Shown one piece after another: positions 1 to 7,088 of a stretch of DNA of 10,104 nucleotides (position 1 is the first letter of the stretch; every line of letters begins with the position of its first letter). Source of the stretch: Lysobacterales bacterium. Its GTDB lineage: Bacteria; Pseudomonadota; Gammaproteobacteria; Xanthomonadales; Rhodanobacteraceae. Both the position numbers and the translations under genes were made by a program. The notes below the pieces were generated by a model. The model was not told where the DNA came from. It searched no databases and saw only the letters and a program-made list of their open reading frames with translations. The stretch is taken from NCBI GenBank assembly GCA_013298265.1, contig JAAFHE010000079.1:1-10104 (forward strand), read 5' to 3'.

Positions 1-998
1 GACGAACCTGATTCGTTCGCAATCGCCAATCGCACGCCCGCAGCAGCAAGCTTCCCCGCCGCGGCATAGACGGTGTCGTACGACTCCCAGCGCCGCAGCG
101 GCAGGTTGTGCGAAGAGCCCAGGATCACCGCAATGTCGCGCGCCTTCAGCGTCGTGGCGAAGCGCCAGGCGTCCATGCCGCCGACGAGCACGAGACGAAC
201 CTGTTCCCGCTCGGCGAAAGCGAGAGTGTCGCGGATCTGCAGCGCATCATCGGCATGCACGAACAGCGGCTGCTTGCGTTCGAGCACGGGCAGCAGCGCG
301 TCCCAGCGCAGGTCGCTGCCTGTCGTCGGTGACTTCTGCCGCGAGACGCGGTAGGCGCGCGCTTCGCGAAATGCGGTGTCGATCGCGGAGAGTTTTGCGC
401 GCAACGACTCGGCGGCTTTTTCCTGCGCCTGCGGCGGCATCCACGGCGGTACGCGCGCGGTCGGCCAGAACAGGTGCACGCCGACCGGATCGACCAGCCG
501 CATCTGCTCCCAGGTCCAGCCATCGGGCTTGATCAGTGCCGACCGGCCGGTCAGCAGACCGTCTTCGCCCGCGCGCGGCACCACATGCACCGTCAGCACA
601 CCGTTGGCGCGCGCGACGGCGATCTGCTCGCTGTCGGCATCAATCGCGATCAACGCGCGCGCGCTCGGATTGATCGCGCCGGCTTCGGCGAAATCCAAAG
701 TCGCGCGTACGGCGTCGATCTCGCTGAGGCCGAGCAGGCTGTCAGCGGCGATCAGCCCCGGATAGATACGCTTACCGTCAAGCACGATGCGCTGCGCATT
801 GGGATCGGCATCGACACGCGCGCCGAGCGCGGCAATCTTGCCGTCGCGGATCAGCAGCTCACCGCGTTCGATCACGCCGTGGCTGACCGTGTGCAGATCC
901 GCTCCGGCCAACACCACATCGGCCGCGGAAAAATCGGCCGCGGGCACCTGAAAACAAGAAAACAATGCAGCAAAAGCCAAAAGACCCGTGCGCTTCAT
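1..998 (-). CDS. Exported amidohydrolase-like protein, partial (3' end beyond the window), lacking the HxH metal motif
   Basis: The first 332 residues of a minus-strand gene are visible and remain open at the left edge. Residues 1-20 form an export signal: MKRTG, a hydrophobic stretch, then either a type I cleavage site near VPA/AD or, less likely, a lipobox-like LFSC ending at Cys15. Residues 27-80 show the beta-sandwich start of amidohydrolases (DVVLAGADLHTV, LLIRDGKIAALG, IVLDGKRIYPG). After P80-G81 the usual D-x-H-x-H is replaced by AADSL, so both beta-1 metal histidines are missing. His248 (LFVHADD) may correspond to the beta-5 ligand, but no beta-6 His follows (LVLVGGMDAW, 269-278). The part around 325-332 reads AIANESGS where an active enzyme would carry its Asp. 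The start codon overlaps the stop of the upstream 1052-residue gene (TGATG), so the two are probably translationally coupled. From memory, similar HxH-less partners accompany large amidohydrolases in other bacteria. The role is unknown; a structural or substrate-binding partner is an inference. Confidence 0.85.
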   Translation of the reverse strand, partial: MKRTGLLAFAALFSCFQVPAADFSAADVVLAGADLHTVSHGVIERGELLIRDGKIAALGARVDADPNAQRIVLDGKRIYPGLIAADSLLGLSEIDAVRATLDFAEAGAINPSARALIAIDADSEQIAVARANGVLTVHVVPRAGEDGLLTGRSALIKPDGWTWEQMRLVDPVGVHLFWPTARVPPWMPPQAQEKAAESLRAKLSAIDTAFREARAYRVSRQKSPTTGSDLRWDALLPVLERKQPLFVHADDALQIRDTLAFAEREQVRLVLVGGMDAWRFATTLKARDIAVILGSSHNLPLRRWESYDTVYAAAGKLAAAGVRLAIANESGS

Positions 999-3900
999 CA
1001 GTGCGCCTCCTGCGCCGAACACGTATTCACCGGTTCGCTATTGTGGTAAGGGCCGCGCAGATTGGCGTAGTGCACAGCATCGGTGTCGAACTGCTCGCCT
1101 AGCTGCGGCTCTGCCGGCTTGTCGCCGTCTTTCTTTTCGCCGTCCTTTTTGTCTTTCTTGGCCAGTGCCTTGATGCGTTCGGGCAGTGCCTTGGCGATCA
1201 GACGCTCGCGTTCGGCATTGATGCGCGCGCGCTCGGCCAGGTCTTCGTCGCGGTCGAAATACTTACGTCCGTCGATCCATGTCTGCTCCGTACGCGCGAA
1301 TGCCGACAGCGGACTCGCGCTCCAGAGCACGAAATCGGCGTCCTTGCCCGGCTCCAGCGAACCAACCTTCTCCGCTACGCGCAGTTGCTTGGCCGGGTTC
1401 AGTGTCACGAGGTTCAGGGCATCCGTTTCACTGAGACCGCCATATTTGATGGCCTTTGCAGCCTCGGTGTTGAGGTGACGGATGAGCTCGTCGGAATCGG
1501 AATTGAAGCTCGCAACCACACCCTGGGACTGCAGCAGCGCTGCGTTGTGCGGAATAGCGTCCTGCACTTCCATCTTGTAGGCCCACCAGTCGCTGAAACC
1601 CGAGGCACCGGCGCCCAACTCGGCCAGCACGTCGGCGACCTTGTAGCCTTCGAGTATGTGCTGGAACACCGGCACGATCCTGAAACGTTGGGCGATGCGC
1701 GCAAACGCGAGGATCTCGTCCTGGCGGTAGCTGTGGATGTGCACGACGCGTTTGCCCGCCAAAACTTGGGCCAGCGCTTCCAGACGCAGATCGCGTCGCG
1801 GCGGCGCAGCGTTCTTGCGCAGCTTGCCCCGCCCATCGGCATAGTCCTGTGCGGCCAGGAAGCTGTCGAGGATGACCTGCTCTACACCCATGCGTGTCTG
1901 GGGATAGCGCTGGTTGAATTGCGGCCCCCAGTTCGCCTGCTTGACGTTTTCGCCCAGCGCGAACTTGATCGTTTCCGGCGCCGCGGTGAAGCGCAGTCCG
2001 CCCGCGTCGCTCCCCCAGCGCAGCTTGATCACCTGACCCTGCCCGCCGATGGGGTTGGCCGAACCGTGCAACAGTTGCGCGGCAGTGACGCCGCCAGCCA
2101 GCGCGCGGTAGACGCTTATGTCGGTGGCATCGATCACATCGCCGATGCGTACCTCGCTGGTCACTGCGTGGGTGCCTTCGTTGACGCCCTTGGCCACGGC
2201 CATGTGCGAGTGCGTATCAATGATGCCGGGAGTGATGTGCTTGCCGCGTGCGTCGATCTCGATCGCGCCGGCGGGCGCCTTGAGGTCGCGACCGACCGCA
2301 ACGATGCGGCCGTCGGCGATAGCGAGATCGGCATCATCGAGCCGGCCCTGCGCAGACTGCGTCCAGACAGTCGCATGACGCAAAACGACATTCTGTACTT
2401 TGGGCAATTGCAGACGGCCGAACTCACCAGCCGGGAAGCGCGCGTCGACCGGCGGCAGCGCAGGCACGGACGGTGGTTTCGCCACAACGCGGGGTTTGGC
2501 CGCAGTCTGTGCTGCGCGGACCTGGAACTCGCGCTCGCCGTCGACGAGACCGCGTCCGTCAGCACCGCCGTTGCGTAGCGCGAGACTGACCGGGAAACGT
2601 TCGGCACGCTGGCCGAGCAACGCGCCCGGTGGATACAGCGTCAGATGACGTCCGCTGTAAACGACCGGAAAACTCTGGTTGCCGGCCTTGGCGCTTAGCT
2701 CGCCGATGTCGCCACTGATTTCCAGCGCAGTCGGCCCGTTCAGACCGGTCCAGCGCAACTCCCAGTCGCCACGCGGATCGGCAGCGGCGCTGTCAAGCAG
2801 CACATAGCGCTCGCCGTCGATCCAGGATTCATAGATACGCGCCTTGTCGGAACGGAACAGGTCGGCATCGGCGACGAGCAGTTGCGCCGCCTTGCCGGGC
2901 TCTAGACTGCCAAGCTGCGCACTCACTCCCAACATCGCCGCGGGCTGCACCGTCAGCGCGGCAAGTGCGTACTGCTCGTCGAGTCCGCTCGCGACCGCCT
3001 TGCGCAACTGACTCCAGAATTGTTCCTCGGGCTTCTTCAGGCCCGCGGCCGTCAGCGCGAATGGAATGCCCGCATCGGCCAGCCTGCGCGCGTTGAACGG
3101 TGCGGCTTCCCAGTGCTCCAGATCCGACAGCGCGACTTCGAGTGAGCGCTCGGGGTCTTCCACGAACGGCGCTTCAACAAAATTCAGCGGCACGATCACC
3201 GGTACCGCCGCGTTCTTCAGGCGCGCGATATCGCGGTATTCACGACCATTGCCTTCTATCACAAGCTTGAGTCTGAACTCGCTCGCAATTTCCAGAACGC
3301 GGGCGTAATCAAGTTCGTCCTCAGCAGCGAAAACCACGGTCTGCCGCGAAGCCAGACTATCCTGCAATGCATCCAGCGCGAAGTTGGCCTCGCTGCGCGG
3401 CGAACCGGTGTTCTTCGCCGACCACGCCAGATAGTCGCGCTGCCAAGCTGCGTCGTACCAGGTCTGACGGACCAGCGCGATTGATCCCATCAGCGAGGCG
3501 GGATATTCCGCCGACGGATAGCGGCTGAATTCGAAGGCGAGATGCTGGGCCACGCGCGGCTTGAGCAGAACGTCGTTGAGGCGTGGCGAATCCGCAAGAC
3601 TCAGCAGCGCGCTCTGACCGCGGAACACGCCCTTGTCCGGCGCACTGAGCACGCTCGTGAAGCCGAGCTTGCGCAGCGCTTCGGCCTTTTTCGGATCAGG
3701 CTGCAATTGCTGCGACAGGTCGCGCTCCGGCCGCACCCTGCTGTTCCAGTGGCGGGCACCTTGCTGCGGCGTCGGCGTATACGGCATCGCAACAGCGGGC
3801 GGCATGCTTGCAGGCGTGGCGTCGCTGGTCTGAGCATAGTTGCTGTCCGCGTCGATGAGCCCGGCGAAGATGGTCTTCCCGCCAAGATCAATGGCAAGCG

Positions 3901-4156
3901 CGCCGTCAGGCACGAGGACGGAGGCGCCCGCAGAAACAATGACGCCATCACGCATCACGAGAGTGCCATCATTGACGACGACTCCCGGCTTGATGACAAG
4001 CCGCGCGTGCGTCAGTGCGATCAGGCCCGGCGTGTTGTCGCGCAATCCTTCGATCGGATCGATTGTGGGCAGCTGCGCCGCCGCGACCCAGCCTGCAGCC
4101 CCGCAGCAGATTGCGCCAGCGATTGCTGCCCGCAGATAACGTCGTGTCGTCGCCAT
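998..4156 (-). CDS. Exported two-domain amidohydrolase, 1052 aa, with a degenerate N-terminal and an intact C-terminal metal site
   Basis: I chose the ATG at 4156 because it gives a clean Sec signal peptide (TTRRYLR, hydrophobic core, cleavage near VAAA/Q27). The frame stays open to 4585, but that extension overlaps the upstream DAHP synthase gene. Residues 40-450 form one amidohydrolase-like unit: sandwich strands, then GLIDADSN at 99-106 in place of a metal HxH, and no His or Asp at the later ligand positions. Residues 455-550 look like a beta-rich insert (GDWELRWTG, LTLYPPG). Residues 585-965 are a second, intact unit: PGIIDTHSHM (643-652, H649 and H651), H806/H808 in VVHIHS, H833 in FQHILEG, D887 in FNSDSDE, and a closing sandwich (GSLEPGKDADFVLW, 932-944). 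This fits imidazolonepropionase-like hydrolases (HutI/COG1228 type), usually acting on C-N bonds of cyclic amides or peptides. The substrate cannot be read from sequence. The tail from 996 is Lys/Asp/Glu-rich and then ends in a conserved-looking FDTDAVHYANLRGPYHN. The product is probably periplasmic. Confidence 0.9.
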   Translation of the reverse strand: MATTRRYLRAAIAGAICCGAAGWVAAAQLPTIDPIEGLRDNTPGLIALTHARLVIKPGVVVNDGTLVMRDGVIVSAGASVLVPDGALAIDLGGKTIFAGLIDADSNYAQTSDATPASMPPAVAMPYTPTPQQGARHWNSRVRPERDLSQQLQPDPKKAEALRKLGFTSVLSAPDKGVFRGQSALLSLADSPRLNDVLLKPRVAQHLAFEFSRYPSAEYPASLMGSIALVRQTWYDAAWQRDYLAWSAKNTGSPRSEANFALDALQDSLASRQTVVFAAEDELDYARVLEIASEFRLKLVIEGNGREYRDIARLKNAAVPVIVPLNFVEAPFVEDPERSLEVALSDLEHWEAAPFNARRLADAGIPFALTAAGLKKPEEQFWSQLRKAVASGLDEQYALAALTVQPAAMLGVSAQLGSLEPGKAAQLLVADADLFRSDKARIYESWIDGERYVLLDSAAADPRGDWELRWTGLNGPTALEISGDIGELSAKAGNQSFPVVYSGRHLTLYPPGALLGQRAERFPVSLALRNGGADGRGLVDGEREFQVRAAQTAAKPRVVAKPPSVPALPPVDARFPAGEFGRLQLPKVQNVVLRHATVWTQSAQGRLDDADLAIADGRIVAVGRDLKAPAGAIEIDARGKHITPGIIDTHSHMAVAKGVNEGTHAVTSEVRIGDVIDATDISVYRALAGGVTAAQLLHGSANPIGGQGQVIKLRWGSDAGGLRFTAAPETIKFALGENVKQANWGPQFNQRYPQTRMGVEQVILDSFLAAQDYADGRGKLRKNAAPPRRDLRLEALAQVLAGKRVVHIHSYRQDEILAFARIAQRFRIVPVFQHILEGYKVADVLAELGAGASGFSDWWAYKMEVQDAIPHNAALLQSQGVVASFNSDSDELIRHLNTEAAKAIKYGGLSETDALNLVTLNPAKQLRVAEKVGSLEPGKDADFVLWSASPLSAFARTEQTWIDGRKYFDRDEDLAERARINAERERLIAKALPERIKALAKKDKKDGEKKDGDKPAEPQLGEQFDTDAVHYANLRGPYHNSEPVNTCSAQEAH

Positions 4157-4425
4157 CCCTGTCACCCCATGCAAGCCGGCAAACCGAGAGCATAGCCACC
4201 TTGCCGCGCAAGACACAGGACGAAAGTCATGGTTGCGACCCAGGTCTATGCGACCGCTCTGTATCGGCCGGGGAATCGGGACAGCGAAACGGCTGCGCGA
4301 TGCGGTAGCGCAGGCCTCCCTCTTTGGCAATTGCGCGACTGGGCAACCGGCTCGCCCGGCTTCGGACGCCGGGCAGAGCAATACGGACTCGTGCGTGCTA
4401 CTCGCACGCCATACCGGGCCGTGCT
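4157..4425 (-). other. Spacer between the DAHP synthase gene and the amidohydrolase pair
   Basis: This 269-base gap has no convincing gene. Near its left end it should hold the promoter of the amidohydrolase pair. The best candidate -10 is TATGCT at 4194-4189, about 33 bases before the ATG, with only a poor -35 (CTGTGT at 4218-4213, spacer 18), so I do not annotate a promoter. A GGGGTGACAGGG stretch directly before the ATG is a weak ribosome binding site. The right end carries two strong stem-loops, listed separately. Confidence 0.5.
4354..4409 (-). terminator. Two GC-rich stem-loops just downstream of the DAHP synthase gene (possible non-canonical terminator)
   Basis: Two perfect inverted repeats follow the stop codon at 4426-4428. 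The nearer has a 6-bp stem, GCGTGC at 4393-4398 with GCACGC at 4404-4409 and a 5-base loop. The farther has a 7-bp stem, GCCCGGC at 4354-4360 with GCCGGGC at 4368-4374 and a 7-base loop. Neither is followed by a T tract on the minus strand, so an intrinsic terminator of the usual kind is not supported. A Rho-assisted stop or a 3'-end-stabilising structure is possible. Confidence 0.35.
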
Positions 4426-5826
4426 TCAGTTCCCCGTCGACGTCACCGGCGCGGACTGGGTCTGCTTGCGCACGATGAGCATGGCCATCTCGATCGACTG
4501 CTCGTAGTTGAGACGAGGATCGACGTTCGACTTGTACGCGCGCGCAAGGTCCGTTTCGGTCAGGTCGCGGGCACCGCCTAGACATTCGGTCACATTTTCG
4601 CCGGTGAGCTCCAGGTGCACGCCGCCCAGGCGCGTGCCACAGGTCGCGTGAATGTCAAAGGCGCGATCGAGTTCATTACGGATATTTTCGAAGCGGCGCG
4701 TCTTGATGCCTGACGAGGTAGCCTCGGTGTTTCCGTGCATCGGATCGCAGCTCCACAGCACGCGCGCACCTTCGGCCCTCACCGCTTCAACCAGCGGCGG
4801 CAGGTGCTGTTCAATCTTCTCGGCACCCATCCGGTGCAGCAAGGTCAGGCGGCCCGGTTCGTTGTCCGGGTTCAGCGTGGCGACCAGGCGCTTGAGCTGG
4901 TCCGGCTTCACCGAGGGTCCGATCTTGACCGCGACCGGATTGCGGATGCCGCGGAAATACTCGACATGTGCTCCGTCGACGTCGGCGGTGCGCATGCCGA
5001 TCCAGGGGAAATGCGTCGAGAGGTTGAACCAGCCCCACTGGCGCGGCACCTGTCGCGTCTGCGCCTGTTCGTAATGCAGTACCAGCGCCTCGTGCGAGGT
5101 GTAGAAATCCACCCGCGAGAAACTGCCGATCGGAGCACCATGCAGGGTTTCCATGAAGCGCAGCGAATCGCCGATTGACTCGACCATACGCTGGTACTCG
5201 TTCATCAGCGGCGAGTACCGGACCCAGTCCAGGTCCCAGTACTCGGGATGGTGCAGATCGGCAAAACCACCATCGATCAGGGCGCGCACGAAGTTCATCG
5301 TCAGCGCAGAATGCGAATGACCCTCGACCAGACGCTGTGGATCAGGTCGCCGCGCCGTCGGCGAAAACTCCAGCGCATTGACGATATCGCCGCGGTAACA
5401 GGGCAAGGTTACGCCGTCGCGGGTTTCCGTATCGGCCGACCGCGGCTTGGCATACTGGCCGGCAAAGCGACCCACGCGTACGACCGGCAGCTTGAGGCCG
5501 TGCGTGAGCACGAGACTCATCTGCAGCAGGACTTTTAGCCGGTTGGAGATCAGCGCCGACGAGCAATCGTCGAAACTCTCGGCGCAGTCACCGCCCTGCA
5601 GCAGAAAACGTCGCCCTTCCTGAGCTTCCGCGATCTGCTTGCGCAGTGCAATGACCTCCCAGGATGTCACCAGCGGCGGCAATGCGCGGAGCTTCGCCAG
5701 TGCGCGCTCGAGTTCCACAGCATCGGAATAGCTGGGCTGCTGCACGGCCGCACGGGACAGCCAGGACGAGGGGCTCCAGTCCTTGGCTTCGCGCACGGGA
5801 TGGATGTGGCGCTCAATCTGACTCAT
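4426..5826 (-). CDS. 3-deoxy-7-phosphoheptulonate synthase, class II (DAHP synthase)
   Basis: This 466-residue cytoplasmic enzyme condenses phosphoenolpyruvate and erythrose 4-phosphate to DAHP, the first step of the shikimate pathway. It is of the plant/mycobacterial class II type, not the AroFGH class I type. Family signatures are clear: LQGGDCAE with C81, VVRVGRFAGQYAKPRS (115-130, R120), KIGPSVKP with K301, LLHRMG with R332, CDPMHGNT with H364, GGVHLELTGENVTECLGG with E406, and NVDPRLN with D436. These match the metal ligands (Cys87, His369, Glu411, Asp441) and phosphoenolpyruvate-binding residues known for the Mycobacterium tuberculosis enzyme at an almost constant offset of five or six. 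The length is normal. The ATG at 5826 is preferred because it begins MSQIE..HIHPVREAKDWSPSSW, a typical class II start, and has an AAGG element before it. The frame's extension to 5964 would enter dsbB. A weak promoter-like pair (TTGCGC 5883-5878, CAAGAT 5861-5856, spacer 16) lies in the 91-base gap. No phenazine or other secondary-metabolite genes adjoin, so a housekeeping role is inferred. Confidence 0.97.
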   Translation of the reverse strand: MSQIERHIHPVREAKDWSPSSWLSRAAVQQPSYSDAVELERALAKLRALPPLVTSWEVIALRKQIAEAQEGRRFLLQGGDCAESFDDCSSALISNRLKVLLQMSLVLTHGLKLPVVRVGRFAGQYAKPRSADTETRDGVTLPCYRGDIVNALEFSPTARRPDPQRLVEGHSHSALTMNFVRALIDGGFADLHHPEYWDLDWVRYSPLMNEYQRMVESIGDSLRFMETLHGAPIGSFSRVDFYTSHEALVLHYEQAQTRQVPRQWGWFNLSTHFPWIGMRTADVDGAHVEYFRGIRNPVAVKIGPSVKPDQLKRLVATLNPDNEPGRLTLLHRMGAEKIEQHLPPLVEAVRAEGARVLWSCDPMHGNTEATSSGIKTRRFENIRNELDRAFDIHATCGTRLGGVHLELTGENVTECLGGARDLTETDLARAYKSNVDPRLNYEQSIEMAMLIVRKQTQSAPVTSTGN

Positions 5827-5917
5827 GACACGGCCTTGCTGCGATGCGGAAAACGATCTTGCCACACCGCCACAACGGCGCAAGCGCATGAGGCCCGGCA
5901 TCTGCGCATATGGCGAT

Positions 5918-6445
5918 TTACCGTAACGACGCGTACGGACGAGGCTGCTTGCGCCAAGCGGCAATCAACGCAAACAGGGTCAGAGCGACAAACCAGATCA
6001 CGCACCAGGCAGGCATCGACAAGCCGAGAAATGTCCAGTCGATCTTTGCGCATTCCCCGGAGCCGGTCAGAACCTTGCGCAAGGTTTCCATGAGTGGAAA
6101 TGCATCGAGCATGTAGTTCAAGCCAGGTCCGCAGGCCGGCACCTCGTCGGCCGGCAGCGTGGTCAGCCAGACATGACGACCCGCGATTAGCGCTCCGGCG
6201 ACACCGCCGATACTCACCAGTACGGCGTAAAATTTGCGCCCCGCCGCACGCGGGCCATGCAGCGCGCCGAGCAGGAAGAACACACCCATCGCAAAGAACG
6301 CGACGCGCTGCAGGATGCAGAGGGGGCACGGATCCTTGCCGAGCTGGAACTGGGCGAAGAACGCGTAGCCCAGTAGTGCGGCGACGCAGATCGCGCCGAA
6401 CAGATAGTGAATGCGGAACGACCACGCAAATGGATTCAGTTTCAT
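5918..6445 (-). CDS. dsbB: Disulfide bond formation protein B (quinone-linked DsbA oxidase)
   Basis: DsbB is an inner-membrane protein that reoxidises periplasmic DsbA and passes the electrons to ubiquinone or menaquinone. The 175-residue product has the expected four hydrophobic segments (about 13-31, 45-63, 73-89 and 145-163). The first cysteine pair is C40-P-L-C43, followed by R47, the position tied to quinone binding in Escherichia coli. The second periplasmic pair is C105 (VPACGPGL) and C132 (GSGECAKIDW). The AGRHVWL stretch at 88-94 and the LGLSMPAW stretch after the second pair are typical of the family. The tail is basic (WRKQPRPYASLR), as expected for a cytoplasmic C-terminus. The ATG at 6445 begins at the first transmembrane segment; a GGAGGAGAG element lies rather far upstream (about 11-12 bases). 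The reading frame's extension to 6661 would run into the rplQ terminator and is discarded. The gene sits alone after that terminator, so it needs its own promoter, which I could not identify firmly. No dsbA is in view. Confidence 0.97.
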   Translation of the reverse strand: MKLNPFAWSFRIHYLFGAICVAALLGYAFFAQFQLGKDPCPLCILQRVAFFAMGVFFLLGALHGPRAAGRKFYAVLVSIGGVAGALIAGRHVWLTTLPADEVPACGPGLNYMLDAFPLMETLRKVLTGSGECAKIDWTFLGLSMPAWCVIWFVALTLFALIAAWRKQPRPYASLR

Positions 6446-6617
6446 GGGACCGGTGACTCTCCTCCGAAGTGGGCGCAAGCGACAAACAGCAAGTATCGGC
6501 GCAGTGGCGGATGGACCGCCAGTACCTCGGAAAGTGCCAGGATTGCGGCGAGTTGCCACGCCGTTACGGCAAGGCGTGCAGCCATGTAGCTCGATTCGAC
6601 GCGCGACTCGCGCGTAC
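6446..6617 (-). other. Spacer between the alpha-operon terminator and dsbB
   Basis: This should hold the dsbB promoter. A possible -10 (GATACT) lies at 6498-6493, but no acceptable -35 sits at the right distance. A 6-bp inverted repeat (TGGCGG at 6505-6510 with CCGCCA at 6516-6521) is present without a T tract. I see no gene here. Confidence 0.4.
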
Positions 6618-6650
6618 AAAAAAGCCTGGGCTGTCGCCAGCCCAGGCTTT
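6618..6650 (-). terminator. Intrinsic terminator of the alpha operon
   Basis: On the minus strand a perfect 12-bp stem (AAAGCCTGGGCT at 6650-6639 with AGCCCAGGCTTT at 6632-6621, 6-base loop) runs into six T residues (6623-6618). It starts 20 bases after the rplQ stop codon, the expected place for the end of this operon. On the opposite strand only three T residues follow the stem, so activity in that direction would be weaker. Confidence 0.95.
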
Positions 6651-6670
6651 GATCGAAACAAGTACTGCTA

Positions 6671-7054
6671 TTACTCGGCTGCTTCAGCTACAGCGACCGG
6701 ACGGTCGACCAGCTCGACGTAGGCCATCGGCGCATTGTCGCCAGCACGGAAACCGCACTTCAGAATACGCAGGTAGCCGCCTTTGCGCTCGCGATAACGC
6801 GGCCCGAGGTCGACAAACAGCTTGCCTACAGCGACTTTGTCGCGCAGACGCGCGAAAGCCAGACGACGATTGGCAACGCCGTCGGTCTTTGCCAGCGTGA
6901 TCAGCGGTTCAGCGACGCGACGCAGTTCCTTCGCCTTGGGCAAGGTTGTCTTGATCAGCTCATGCTTGAACAGCGACGAAGCCATGTTCTTGAACATTGC
7001 TTCGCGGTGGCTGCTGGTCCGGTTGAGCTTACGGCCCGATTTCATGTGACGCAT
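6671..7054 (-). CDS. rplQ: Large ribosomal subunit protein bL17
   Basis: L17 is a 127-residue protein of the 50S subunit located near the peptide exit tunnel. The N-terminus [56 protein letters not shown] is nearly the family consensus, and the C-terminal core ([27 protein letters not shown]) is intact. It is the last gene of the alpha operon, 31 bases after rpoA, and is followed by a strong intrinsic terminator. The start at 7054 has an AAGGAA ribosome binding site eight bases upstream. A perfect hairpin covering the rpoA stop codon lies directly ahead of that site. The short Ala/Val/Glu tail is variable among L17 proteins and is not remarkable. Confidence 0.99.
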   Translation of the reverse strand: MRHMKSGRKLNRTSSHREAMFKNMASSLFKHELIKTTLPKAKELRRVAEPLITLAKTDGVANRRLAFARLRDKVAVGKLFVDLGPRYRERKGGYLRILKCGFRAGDNAPMAYVELVDRPVAVAEAAE

Positions 7055-7070
7055 GGTCGTATTTCCTTCG

Positions 7071-7088
7071 TGATCCCAGCCGGGATCA
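7071..7088 (-). promoter_or_regulatory. Hairpin containing the rpoA stop codon, just before the rplQ ribosome binding site
   Basis: Reading on the minus strand, TGATCCC (7088-7082) and GGGATCA (7077-7071) form a perfect 7-bp stem with a 4-base loop. The first three bases are the rpoA stop codon. The rplQ ribosome binding site (AAGGA, 7068-7064) begins two bases after the stem. No T tract follows, so it is not an intrinsic terminator. A role in coupling rplQ translation to rpoA, or in RNA processing, is an inference. Confidence 0.5.

Noticed and set aside
1385..2578. Plus-strand open frame of 397 codons opposite the large amidohydrolase
   Set aside because: It is a shadow created by codon bias of the real gene; no family features were seen in it.
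4157..4585. N-terminal extension of the large amidohydrolase by 143 residues
   Set aside because: It overlaps the DAHP synthase gene on the same strand, has no family resemblance, and would bury the clear signal peptide that begins at 4156.
5827..5964. N-terminal extension of the DAHP synthase by 46 residues
   Set aside because: It runs into dsbB, is compositionally odd, and the ATG at 5826 matches the usual class II start and length.
6493..6590. Plus-strand cysteine-containing peptide (CQDCGELPRRYGKACSH) resembling a zinc ribbon
   Set aside because: It lies in the spacer before dsbB on the opposite strand, within a frame that runs through the terminator into antisense rplQ, and has no convincing start signal.
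6446..6661. N-terminal extension of dsbB by 72 residues
   Set aside because: It would include the alpha-operon terminator hairpin, and DsbB proteins start directly before the first membrane segment.
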